64,000 nt of DNA from Adineta ricciae (lineage: Eukaryota; Rotifera; Eurotatoria; Adinetida; Adinetidae): positions 1-64,000 of the forward strand of contig CAJNOJ010000222.1 of NCBI GenBank assembly GCA_905250025.1, given 5' to 3'. Both the position numbers and the translations under genes were made by a program. Positions within the stretch are counted from its first letter, which is position 1, and each line of letters starts with the position of its first letter. Below are positions 45,509 through 56,707 of the stretch, one piece after another. Below the pieces are notes generated by a model, which was not told the DNA's origin, did not search any database, and saw only the letters and a program-made list of their open reading frames with translations.

Positions 45509-45806
45509 CTATGTTGAAGATACAGGTTTTGAATATGGCAGAACAGTTCCAATTTTTAAGATTTCAGGACCATTTGATTGAACGCACTCACCGACATCTA
45601 AAATTGGTGAAGTAAGACATAAGTCGTTGAAAGGTATAAGTATATGGACGATAGATTTCTCAAGTTGCTCATAATACACCAATGTTATGCAAAACTATTC
45701 CTTTTTGTGTTTCAATGATGACGTTCGTTGCTGTGACATTTGTTAAAAGAATCAATCTATTAGTAACAAATATAATCAGTAATATGGATGAAAACATTCT
45801 CTTCAT
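45509..45806 (-). pseudogene. Small secreted protein of unknown family, copy 2
   Basis: Same length (298 bp) and same internal frame change as 25713-26010. The signal-peptide segment and the segment after the shift are both similar to copy 1, so the shift predates the duplication, or a very short intron is spliced. Function unknown. Confidence 0.45.
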
Positions 45807-46814
45807 ATAAATTGTACTTTTCAAAGTCGAAGAAAAATTTGTAGTATAATCAACGAGGAGTTTGATGATAATGAATGTGTGACTAGCTGAACGTTTTTGA
45901 ATGATACATCAATGTGAGCTCGTGTTACTTTGTTGATGTCTGCGATAAATAGAATACATTCGTAAAAATTGAGATATAATCAATATCTGCATAGTGTAAA
46001 GATCATTGAAATGACTTGATTGACCTTAAAAGTAGATTGATCAATTGTTGAAATTTTTCTATTTCATTAAAAGCCGTCAAAAATATTTCTCTCAAGTATT
46101 TGTTCCAAATGACATTCTCCATTTGATTCTATTAGTTTCTTCTTTCTTTCTGTTTTAGACTTGAGATTGTAATTAATCGACTGTTGACAAATGTGGTTAT
46201 TGAACAACCTCTACAACGATCGTTTTTTCTTTACCATGATGTCGCCTGCGAGTTCTTTATTTACAAACAAAGTTTTTTTTTCTCAATATACACGCTTGCG
46301 TAGCATACTCTAAGCGCAGTGAAATATAACGAAACCAATAACAACAACAACAACAACAACGACGTGCTTGTTTTTACCAGGTGGGTAGCAATAAAAGTGA
46401 TAGAGCATTAAATGAGAAAAGGATTTGAAATGCTAAGAATCTTCCACTCGTTGCAATTATATTTTTTATTTCTACGTGAATGCCGTAGCAAATATTATTA
46501 GAGTCTGTTTTTATTTCGATACAAATTATTAATTTTGTTCTCAACGTACTATGTTACCCGTTAAACCACAGTACGTGTGTTCTAAAAGTACGTTTGTCTT
46601 TCTCGGTTTCTCTCTCTCCCTCTCTCATAACTTGTACACACAGGTATTTTTCGAGAATGAAAAGAGAGAATGCGTATGTTTACACTATGAGAACACGTTG
46701 AAAGGTGAGTAATAATATGTGATGATAGCAAAAAGGAGAGGTAATAAGATATTAATGACGAATGCACTGTCTTCCATACGCACTCACCCTCAAAACATAT
46801 TATCACATTAATTA

Positions 46815-47495
46815 ATGTTATCTGCTGTCTCTCCATCATGGCAACATCTATTAACCAGAATTCTTGGTATATTGGCATCTCTCATTGCTTCTCTAGCATG
46901 GCTCGCGACCATAGCAGCTCTGTTTGGTTTATGGGCACGAGATGATTTCGTTCGATATGAACCAGACGATGGCGAAGTAGTATACATATCCAATGTCGGA
47001 GCTGTACACAAAACTGCGTTTATTATAGGCACAAGCATTACGGGAACATTCTTCTTTCTGACACTTCTATTCACGAAACTTTGTTTTGATATGGAGAATC
47101 GGCGACGATTTAAACGAAGCATGTCAGTTATATCCATCATTTGCAGTTTAATTGGAGGCGCATCCTTGATTCTTCTATCCATCTTTGATTCGTCCAACCA
47201 TAGTGGTGCTCACTATACGTTTACTGGTCTATTTATCGTGTTTACTATACTTTCTGCTATATTTACAGTTTTCCATCGATTCTCTCGGTATCAATGGAAT
47301 TTTACAGTGTATCTTCGTGTTGCATTTATAGGTCTGGTTATTCCATTGGCCATTACTTTCGCAGTTATGGGTAGCATCAAAGGACCTAACAATGTATCGA
47401 CATTAAAATCTGTTGCAGCATCGATCGAATGGTCCATTGCTATTATATTTGTTATGTATTTAGCAGCATTTGGTTTAGATCTTCTTTTTTATTGA
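46815..47495 (+). CDS. DRAM/Frag1/Sfk1-family membrane protein, copy 2
   Basis: 226 residues, single exon, six hydrophobic segments as in 27629-28309. It differs from copy 1 at two positions: Ile to Val in K-R-S-M-S-V-I-S-I, and Ser to Gly in F-A-V-M-G-S-I-K-G. The intron-less structure and upstream region are also conserved. The excess of silent change indicates that both proteins are maintained. The gene product is probably an endomembrane protein; its molecular role is not shown by sequence. Confidence 0.72.
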   Translation: MLSAVSPSWQHLLTRILGILASLIASLAWLATIAALFGLWARDDFVRYEPDDGEVVYISNVGAVHKTAFIIGTSITGTFFFLTLLFTKLCFDMENRRRFKRSMSVISIICSLIGGASLILLSIFDSSNHSGAHYTFTGLFIVFTILSAIFTVFHRFSRYQWNFTVYLRVAFIGLVIPLAITFAVMGSIKGPNNVSTLKSVAASIEWSIAIIFVMYLAAFGLDLLFY

Positions 47496-48509
47496 TGATT
47501 GTAACTTGCATTGTTTAAATTCAAAAAAAAAACTAACACATCGAAATTCTGAGGGCTTTGAGGGTATGATGATGAATGAGTGATACAGAAATATGAATGA
47601 CATACATGTTGAAAAGGAAACAATGATAAGTCACAAGAAACTGATTCGAGCTTTTCGAAATGTTTTTTGCTGAGGCAATAACACGTGCTTTTATCGGACA
47701 TTAAAAGTGAATTTTAGGAGTATCAATGAGAATTTCTTTAATATCTACGTTGCTCACAGTTTTGTTTTAAACCCCACTACAGTGTAAAAAGCAAGAATTC
47801 CAGTTTAAAATCCTTAGTTGATCTTGTCCCGCCATCTAAGATCGTTTCATTAACATTCATTTTCAAAATTGGAACCATGAAAAGTAAATGATAAGTTGTC
47901 TTTTCAGGTTCCGCATTCATCAACTGATCAATCTTTGTTCGTTGACTCGAACTAATTTTACCGATAGTTAGACTGAGACACTTCTAATGAGTATTACTAG
48001 TATTTCATTCGTTTTAGTAATCGTTAACACGATTCTTGTATAAATGAAACAAAAAGTTTTAATCGACCAAGCACACGGAGAAGATGAGTAGTCATGTCCT
48101 TTAGAATTTACACATTCAGTTCTATATTGTATAGTGTACCTACATTTAATTCTGTTGGCTATTAATGAATGTCGTTTATCTTTAAAAGAATTTTAAATAC
48201 TACTGCTATTAACTCCTTCCCTTCTTCGACTTCGACTGGTTTCAATTTGAACAATTGCTTCCTTTGTATTCGATAGATCAGATTGGAAACAATGGATTCC
48301 AAATAACTTGCTCTCATCAAACAAATCCAAATTTTCTTTTACTTAACGTATATTTCATTGGTGTCTCTTTTTTTATCTGAGAAATTAATTGGTATCCTTG
48401 AATATAAGAAAGATAAATGAAGAATTTTATTGAAATGAAAAACTCTTGTCTATTTATGACAATAGGAAATATGATACTTTACCGTTCAAAGTTCGAAAAA
48501 AATATGTAA

Positions 48510-49000
48510 TCAGTTCTTCATTGGCAGAACTATGGACGATAATTCATCGGCTGCATGTTTGAATTCCTCCCGTTTGAATTTAATAAACTCCGAGCCGAAT
48601 GCACCTTTGATTTCCAAGACCTTCGGATGATCCCCACAACATACTTTACAGAGGAGTATCGGCCATGTACAAGTCAATACCATAATTAATGCAGCCAAAC
48701 GTGTACCCGTTGATTGATCTGTTTCTTTCATCACTTCGATATCACGCATGAAGATAACGGTATCGACATGAGAAATGTTCGAACAGCAACCACAACCATC
48801 GGGTTCTTGATGTCGAGCGATGATTCGCTTATCAGTGAACACAACAGATGATTTTGGTCCACAAATTGGTGAACATCCTTCACTACATTGATACGATCGA
48901 ATGACATTTTCACCATTGAGCGTAGAAAACGTATTTAGAAAAAGATTCGGATCGTTTGGTTGTATAGTTACTGGACTAATAAAGTCATATATAGTTTTAG
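48510..49000 (-). pseudogene. Small PH-like Cys-rich protein, copy 2 (5' end missing)
   Basis: Exon 2 is intact and very close to 29901-29436. The sequence breaks at the N (49001), which falls inside the intron, so the 11-base first exon with the start codon is absent and unrelated sequence follows. It is either truncated in the genome or an assembly join. Confidence 0.6.
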
Positions 49001-49205
49001 NTCGGTACGGTACCTATGATACGGAACCTTGTGTCTTTTGAAGAAAAAAAGTTTCGTAGTAAACCTTTACTGCGGAACCTTTGTTCTCAGTTTTTCCTGT
49101 AAGGTTCTCTTCGGAACCTTCATTTTACTTAACCAAAAAAGGATCGTCCCGTGTATCGGTGGGAAGATCCTTTTTTGGTTTGGTAAAACTCCTTTTTTTT
49201 TACAG
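49001..49205. other. Unrelated insert starting at an N, with hairpin
   Basis: It replaces about 450 bp of unit 1 (29925-30375). It contains a stem AACCAAAAAAGGATC / GATCCTTTTTTGGTT (49131-49181) and repeated GGAACCTT words, and ends in TTTTTTTTTACAGTG before homology resumes at TATTTTGCTGG. Possibly part of a mobile element. Confidence 0.55.
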
Positions 49206-49745
49206 TGTATTTTGCTGGTTTATTTCTTCGCATAAACATAATACTATTCGTCATTTTCTGTCTTACTTCATGTAGTAAACCTATGGTAACAAAGAATAGT
49301 GTACCGAGACAAGGAATACATGTTGCATTGAATGAATAAAAACAAAATTGTTGTTGAAGCATATCTGGATGACCGAATAATTAGATTCAAATACAAATTG
49401 CAACTAATTGTATAATCATATACCGATTTTGTTTCCAAAAATCAGTCGATGAAGCAGAAGAAGCAGTATGTTTCTTAATTGCAATGATTCTAGTAAGAAT
49501 AAGTATATCGAGAATAATTGGATCGATTAAACCAGTTGGTTGCGTTGTCGCATAACATCGTCAACCACATTCATATGTATTATAATCAAAATGTTGTTTA
49601 CATAGATAAAAGAAAATAGAAGATAAAAGATAAAGATTGTTAAAGATATATAATGAGTTAGAGTTTTATGTCTTAATATGAATTGTTTATAGAAAAGAAA
49701 CAGATAACGTTCAACTGAAACATACATTGTATCACCCAAAGATTA
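49206..49745 (-). pseudogene. 7TM receptor pseudogene, copy 2
   Basis: The counterpart of 30380-31560 without the 620-bp transposon. Reading from 49739 it has V-E-R-Y-L-F-L-F-Y-K-Q-F, then a deletion of about 20 nt in TM4 that shifts the frame. The shared TGA is at 49561-49563. The third loop W-K-Q-N-R-Y-M-I-I-Q-L is continuous here, showing what the transposon split in copy 1. Confidence 0.6.
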
Positions 49746-51224
49746 ATCAATAAGAATATAGTTGACTAAAATTCAACATCTACAATAAATTGGCTTATTA
49801 AAGTGTGGTACATATCCATAATGAAAGCATATTAAAGTAAGGGGTGAGGATGGGTGACAATTTTTTTAATGATTGCAACGGATAGAGCTCGTCGAGTTGT
49901 ATCGGGAATAAGGGTTGGAATGGTCGCTGGAAGCGACGAAACGAATCCGTTCGCGTTTTTCTGAAATTTTCATGTTTTTCAAGATTTTTGGGCAATTTTT
50001 TCAATTGTCTATGAGTTCAGAAGAATATTTCCCGGAATATTTTTCTTCGAATAGATAGAACTCACCGAATTTCACTTGGAACAAATGTGATCAGAGTTGG
50101 AATACATTCGTGCGCGAATTCGTGTCCAAGATATCTCACATATACACAGCATGTAACCAAAAGACTTCATGAATATCGAACAGTTTCCTATCTAATTCAT
50201 GGAACTAACATAATTTCCATCAAATCAATTGCTGACTCCACACCCCTAACCTAAGACGCCTTCATCGAAATAAAACCAAAGTTGTTCATTATTTTACTTA
50301 GATATCCCATGAAATGAAAATTCCTATGTGGAATAAACCAATGTAATCAGCTGTACAACAGCATGTGATCGATAGCAATTATCATGTTCAGTGAGGCAAT
50401 TTTAATAATCTAGCTAAAGATCACAAAAAGTATCAATTGTCAGTCAAAGAATCTTTCCACATTAATTATCATAAATCTGAGTCGGTTCCAGCCGAATTCA
50501 GCGGCGAGAAAATCGTCAGAAAATGAACTTAACAGATCGAAACCGACCGGGCTACCGTGACCTGGGAACCTGTATTGAACAACAAGCTTAGTGCTACTAA
50601 TAGTCTTTCGTGAGTGTTTGGTACCAGCAAACCCTAAAGTCAAGATCAAATCAAAATTGGATTCACTGTCACTGGTTGATATCTAGTCTTATGAAATACC
50701 GTAATTCAGACCTTATTCCAATGCACGTGTTTCTTTGATTTTTCTACTACGGCGACAACGTATTAACCCAGTTCATTCATGTTTCTTTTTGGTCTCTTGT
50801 TTATCAACATATCTTGATAAAGAAGGACTAGCCGTCGAAACGTCCACTGATTATTTATATTTATTTGATTATTTTATGGTGAATTGAATCCATTTCAAAT
50901 AAACATTATCGAATCCAATGAAAATTAACTCCAAAGCTGCTGCCAATCTAGTAAACTTTATAACGAAAGCGTTTTAGGTTCATACGAAACCTTCAAAAGA
51001 GTTTCGTACCAATCCTTTATGTTTTCAGCGTATATTGATGATTAAAATCTAACATATTTGACATATTTTATTAGTAATTGATATTATAGGTTTAATATAA
51101 AATCAAAGATGTTTTTATTATGTCTAAATGAAGGTCACTTCAATTATTGCAATCGCAAATACATATTTACTAGTGATGTGTCAAAATATATTTGTTTTCA
51201 TTTGTTTAGTTTCGTTTTGAACTG

Positions 51225-52002
51225 TTATTGTGTAACGGACTTTTTTGCTGTGCAATGTAAAATTAACATTTCGTCTGGGAATTGAAATTGTTCATTCTTA
51301 TATTTAGCTTTCAGATGGAAAATGCAATCCGTAATTTGTTCATCAGTCATATGCTCAGGAGAAAAGATCGACCATAATCTATTTTGTATAAAATTAATCC
51401 AATGCTCTAATGTTATTGAACCATCGGATGTGTAACGGTATACATCATATTGGATATTTGCGAATCCACATATTTCTAATTCTTGTATACAAGTTTCTGT
51501 AGATGGTATTGATGATAGAAATATCTCTTGTGTACGTTTATCGAATGGAAATATTTCTTTTGGAGGGCGTCCAATAATTAATAATTTATTGTCATTCGAA
51601 TCCAACTGTTCATAGAAACCTCTAAAAGCTAATAATCTTTCTTCATGCGATAATAAATGTATAAATTGTTTTAAAAGTAAACGATGAAATGGAGGAAGTT
51701 GTCTTTGTTAACTAAAAGTCACTGCGTCCATACAATATGTTTTGATAATACTTGATAAGTTTCGTTTGTGTGTTTCGTCATCTAAGATTTTCATCATACC
51801 GGATGATATATCACTAGCAATTAGATTCATTTCTTTGTTCATTTTTTTATTTGATAACCACAAAGAATCTTGTCCAGGTCCACAGCCAAGATCTACGACA
51901 GTGTGATTACATTTGAGATCTAATGCATTGAATGTAATCTAATGCAACCATTGTAAAATGTTGTGTAAGTTCAATCGAACATTGATTTGTCTCAGAAGCC
52001 AT
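51225..52002 (-). pseudogene. Methyltransferase, disabled copy 2
   Basis: The counterpart of 32660-33490. Relative to that gene it has a 56-bp deletion near 51953 (frame lost near residue 20), a 3-bp insertion in the T run near 51845, and CAA to TAA (nonsense) near 51708 in the S-Q-Q motif. Motif I is still legible (D-L-G-C-G-P-G-Q). The open part 51225-51605 is only the C-terminal half. Not functional. Confidence 0.88.
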
Positions 52003-52418
52003 AGTCAAGATATGATTAATCTAAATAGAGAAAATGAACGTTGTCTTTTACCTTAAAATCATGTGTTTTACCGTCATATAAATGATTAGCCAAAAAATTC
52101 CTCAGTGAAGAGTCTTCAAATATAAAAACTGGCTTTTAAGTAATAAAAAGGATATTTGCTTATTGTGACGATTTTTTTAGCATACCCTGTACGCGTGTCC
52201 TGTGTCGTTACTTCAGTGCATTTTTTCTACTTTGATATCACCTTTCGTTCTCTTCCATAGATCTATGAGTATATAATGTAGAATACCTTCGGGCAGGATT
52301 CTACATTTTTTGAGCGGATTCCTTTCAGCGTAGGTTCCAATCAAACCAACCCTAGTTCCAAGTTCAATTCGACGAGCTCTATCGGTTCCAATCATAAAAA
52401 ATTTTCACACCCTCACAG

Positions 52419-53420
52419 AAGTTTCTAATGTTTTTACTCTTTCATTTGAACCACAAACACGTTCTGAAGAACATTATGCACAAACTGCTCGTTTTATTGG
52501 AAGAAAAGAGGAAAATTTAGCTGACTTACAAGATAAATACGGTGTCCTTATTCATGTTGTCAATATAAATTCAAGCAGGAGACGAATCAGAAGACAAAAT
52601 GTAATTAATGCAAATGAATTACAGGTACTCGTTAAAAGAAGAGACAAATCAGTGATAGATGCAATTCCTTTCTATGAAATACGGTAGGAAATAATAAAGA
52701 AATGGAAAGAAGCAAGAGAGATCGAATTTATCAAAAGAGAGTTTTGTTTTGATCATAATCAATTTCAATTCGTATATCTTGCATTCGATTCGGGACGTAC
52801 GGCAATAGAACGTGAAATCACAATGAGCCATTTTGTTGAAAAAAAAAGGTGAAAATTTACTCAATTTAGAAAATTAATACAACATTTGTTTACATATTAT
52901 CAATGAGAAAATGTTTTAATCTGCAACATTTTCGAAAAATTGCCGGAGAACAAAATGAAGGTAATTTTTATATATTTATTACCAGAAAAAGCAATTTACA
53001 ACAACAACGACCGATGAAGTTCCAATTGACGAAGTCAAAGAACGAATAATTCAACAATGGAAACAAGCAACAGCTAAAGCTACAGAAATCGATGGCTTAT
53101 ATCATCTTGTATCATTTTCATTTCCATCGACATTGTATTATCCAAAACATTGAAGAAAAACTGACTGTTTCATTGGCAAAAAGGGTCGACACTTGCGTGA
53201 TCTACAGAGCAAATCTAATATCCGCATACAAATCGTAGATAGGGTTTCTTCAAAGAGCGTTCAAAAGAAATTCTCTAAAGTACAAGATGAAGACAAAGGG
53301 GAAAACTTTACTTATTAATCATGAATAGAATAAAATCATCAACGGATACAATTCCCATTGAAAAGATTGAGCAGGAAATAAACAACAGATGGGGAAAACG
53401 ACCAGACAACTAGTAAGCAC
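52419..53420 (+). pseudogene. Multi-KH-domain protein, decayed
   Basis: The plus strand holds two KH-type RNA-binding cores: F-I-G-R-K-E-E-N-L-A-D-L-Q with V-L-I-H-V-V-N (near 52488-52560), and F-I-G-K-K-G-R-H-L-R-D-L-Q with I-R-I-Q-I-V-D (near 53170-53240). A linker of the kind P-I-x-x-(I/V)-x-x-x-I-x-x-x-W-K recurs three times (near 52655, 53015 and 53350), so the gene was built of KH-linker modules, as in vigilin-like proteins. It is interrupted by TAG at 52685-52687, TGA before the second GKKG core, and TAA near 53317. Present only in unit 2. Confidence 0.65.
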
Positions 53421-53924
53421 GCAAGAACATCTTATGGCAATGCCGCTGAACCAATAATTGAAATTCAGATAGTCGATGGCATGAAAAACAAAAACATCGT
53501 CAAAAATAGATCCATGTATTAGAGATTGACATGGTCTTCTTCCTTTTGAGTAAAATTCTAGAATAAATATCCCTCTTTACTCCGAAGGTTTGCATCTTTT
53601 TCAATGTGTGCAAGAATTCATTTCGAAATTGTCTATCTGCAGATTGCTCTTTTCAAGAACTTGAGAAAATAGACAATTTAATGTAGAAGTTCTGTTCTAC
53701 CAGGGCTTTTGTCGAGATCAACGAAAATTAGTCTTGTTCGATGGATACATATATTATCAGTAATACATCCGTGAAGAATGCTCATATGCAAACTCGACCG
53801 ACATATTGATCTAGCCATCTTATAAAAGGATGTCATTGAAGTATCTGAAGACCTTTAGTGAGGTCAACTAATACAAAGGTTATGTGGTTGAAGTTTACTC
53901 GAGCCGTTACCCACCCTAAATAAC
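53421..53924. other. Spacer, no gene recognised
   Basis: AT-rich; no coding frame. Confidence 0.4.
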
Positions 53925-54465
53925 ACAACTATTGCGGCATACATTTCATATCAACCATTGAAATATTCAAGAAGCAACTTTAACGTTTCAAGTGACACCA
54001 GTCAAAGTGTCTTATCAACATTTAGCATTAATCTCGCCTATTTTCTAATGTTTTACTGTGACAATTATTTTGGCTTCTGTCAGTCAACATTTACTTGATA
54101 TTATCGTCAACGGTTGTTCTTCTAGGACACTCTATTACACAGTTTCTTTTGATCATCATGCATTGCTGTTTGTCTTGTATCATGAGACTTCTCCATTATT
54201 ATCAATTCAGCCTTACGCATATAGTGAAATTTAGAGTTGCTATTCACATTTTTCTTACGAGAAATTCGTAATTGACTGTCCATAATACAATTGCTCACTA
54301 AATCATTGAGTTTTGGATTTTTGGAAGATCGCTGTCATCTCTGATAATTTCTTTCCTACTTCTCTTTTATCAAAATATTCTTTCGCTTCTGACAACCTTC
54401 ATTTATGGCCCAATACGTTGAAGTTGCTTCTTGAATATTTTAATGGTTGATATGAAATGTATGGG
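53925..54465. repeat. Inverted-repeat element
   Basis: Arms of about 60 bp at 53940-53997 and 54413-54470, centred on CATTTCATATCAACCATT and its complement, enclose about 415 bp of AT-rich, non-coding sequence. Possibly a MITE; no target-site duplication was assigned. Confidence 0.55.
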
Positions 54466-54984
54466 GTGCAGTAATTGCATATTTATATGTTCTATGTAGA
54501 GCAAACAAGAATAAAGATAAGAAGATAAATATTTCATCAATATTGTTTGCTAGAAGCTGTGAAAAATCCCATGAGATATATTCATTATCAGCGTGCGCAT
54601 AAGAAAAGTAAATATCAGTAAAATAAAAAGTAGTTTTATCTTGTGAGAGCTAAAACAAGAACTTGCTGTAGAGAAGCAAGTTGGAAAGAATAATAAGTTA
54701 ATAAGTGATCTAATAATATAGTTATTTAGCCTCGATTACTGGTCTTCCAACACTCAAGCTACGCTTGCGTAGTCCTGTGGAAGTAGTGTAGAGTTCTTAC
54801 CGTCAGTTGCTATCGCGAAATCACGTGGGTGAAGATTCACCCAGGTCATCAACATCTACTTTCCTAGATAGTGTGCGAACACTCATCGATATTTTCTAGA
54901 AATATGGAAAAAGTTCGAAAAGTTTCGCAGCGGTTTCAATCATAGAATCTCTGGGCTGGAATTTCACCCACCCTCAAGATAAAG

Positions 54985-55262
54985 GGTTCCTTGGAATGGT
55001 ATATCGTGGTGCACAGATATCATTGACCGATATTAAAATGTACCAGAACGCTATAGGACGATGAAAGACATAGACAATCTTTATATCAGCAAGTCAGGAT
55101 CACTCTGTTGCAGAAAAATTCGCAGCAAACACTCTGTTTACCACATTTATATCATGAATTTTATACTTGGCGGAGTGCGTAGTTGCGATATTTCTCATTT
55201 GTCAAAGTTTTCTCACGAAGCATTTTTTTGTGTCATACTGACGTCGAACAGGATTCATCACA
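54985..55262 (+). pseudogene. ADP-ribosyltransferase remnant
   Basis: The plus strand encodes G-M-V-Y-R-G-A-Q-I-S (the arginine of the R-S-E ART fold). After a TGA it has F-I-S-A-S-Q-D-H-S-V-A-E-K-F (the serine motif), and, after another break, D-I-S-H-L-S-K-F-S-H-E-A followed by F-F-C, where the catalytic E-x-E is expected. Order and spacing fit an arginine-specific ART domain with the catalytic glutamate pair lost. It is distinct from the intact gene at 56708-58830 and on the opposite strand. Confidence 0.6.
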
Positions 55263-56707
55263 AAGATATATAATTCATATGAAATTCTAATCTTTGTTCA
55301 AATGTTTTATCTTTCACCTATGGTCAACGAACGTTTTTTTGGACATAAATAGTAATTCCATACGCATAACGTGATATTGTGAGGATAAAAGTGTCATGCC
55401 ATTCTTTTAGTAGTCGCATTTGTATATGACGTGAGATTCTCGGATTATATAAAGTATATATACATAAGAGGGCGTCTGCGTTGGGGTGTGTATCTCTCTC
55501 TTTCTCGTGCTTGCTCGTTGCTCCCTCGTTAATAAACGTCACAGAAAGTGTCGGGTATATGCTCACACCCTCGCCCACTGGAGGAAATGAACCATCTTCT
55601 TTTTCTGCGTATCCAACAGAACGAAAAAAACTTTCTTGATATGGGGAGGGAAATTGATGAAGTTAGCATATTGGTTTTTTCCGGCTTAACACAACATTTT
55701 TTCCAAGTAGATGACACTGAATCTAAGATGAGAACATTTTCTTTATGTTCTGCGCCGTAAAGTAATATTCTAGAATCTTTACATTTAAACAGAAGTGCGT
55801 TACATTTTTTCTTCATTGTGTTTTATTTATTTTTGAATTGCTTATCAATCGTCGACTATTGTTGTGAATACTCTACCGCTCTAGTGTTGGATATTTATTG
55901 TACGTCAACGTTTGAGACATCACGACGGTGTTTCTATAGGAAGAAAGTTTTCCACCCATAGCAATGATAACTTTTTAAAAAAAAAGAGTCCTTCAAAGGA
56001 ATGTCATTTACAAATGACTTACTGTAATACTAGGATGCTTTATAGAAGAATGCTTTTTCACTTCTTGTTAACTTTAACACTCTCATGTATAAAATCGACG
56101 TCCTGGTGTCTTACTGAGTCCGGTGTAACATATGATTGATAGCTGGATCTCAAGATGCCGTTTCTTCTAATTATACAAATGTTATGCTGAGTTCATAATA
56201 AGGATTCTAGTGAAAAGTAGCTTCCCAACACTGAGCAAACGCCTAAGATACATCAACGCTATAATTGCTACTCTTAATCTCAAATGGGTTGATTTTGTGA
56301 GCGTCGATATTAGAATGATCAGTTTCATCGATTCTCGGGTGGTGTGTCGAAGTTCTTTTATATGCTGACTTTTAGGCTTTGATCCTAATACGGGCAAAAA
56401 CTTTTGTTTCGCATGACTTCCTTTTCAGTAGAAGGAATAACTTTTGACGAAATAGCATTCATCGATATCCACTTTAAATTGAGAGAATATTTTTACCACG
56501 ATGCTGCTTTGCTAAAAAACAGTAGTTTTACTTAGTCAAGATCATTGACCAATTGCGAATATAAGATTGAACCTTCTGCACCATATTTGTATCCTAATTA
56601 ATTCTAAGATGAAATGTAAGAGTCATAAAATGATCTCAATTTTATTATTTTATTATCGTTTTTCTGTGTGAAAACAAACGAAAACTTTCGTATGATGATT
56701 AAAGTAT
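55263..56707. other. Intergenic, no gene recognised
   Basis: The frames at 55529-55816 (-) and 55548-55760 (+) overlap and neither has recognisable features. A TATA-like stretch (TTATATAAAGTATATATA) lies near 55445, but no gene can be attached to it. Confidence 0.35.

Larger units (their letters stand above)
45162..52418. repeat. Duplicated block Y, copy 2
   Basis: The direct counterpart of 25366-33912, beginning exactly at the right end of the piggyBac element. Confidence 0.9.

Noticed and set aside
55529..55816. Overlapping open frames on both strands
   Set aside because: Neither has a recognisable domain, splice context or duplicate; kept only as intergenic.
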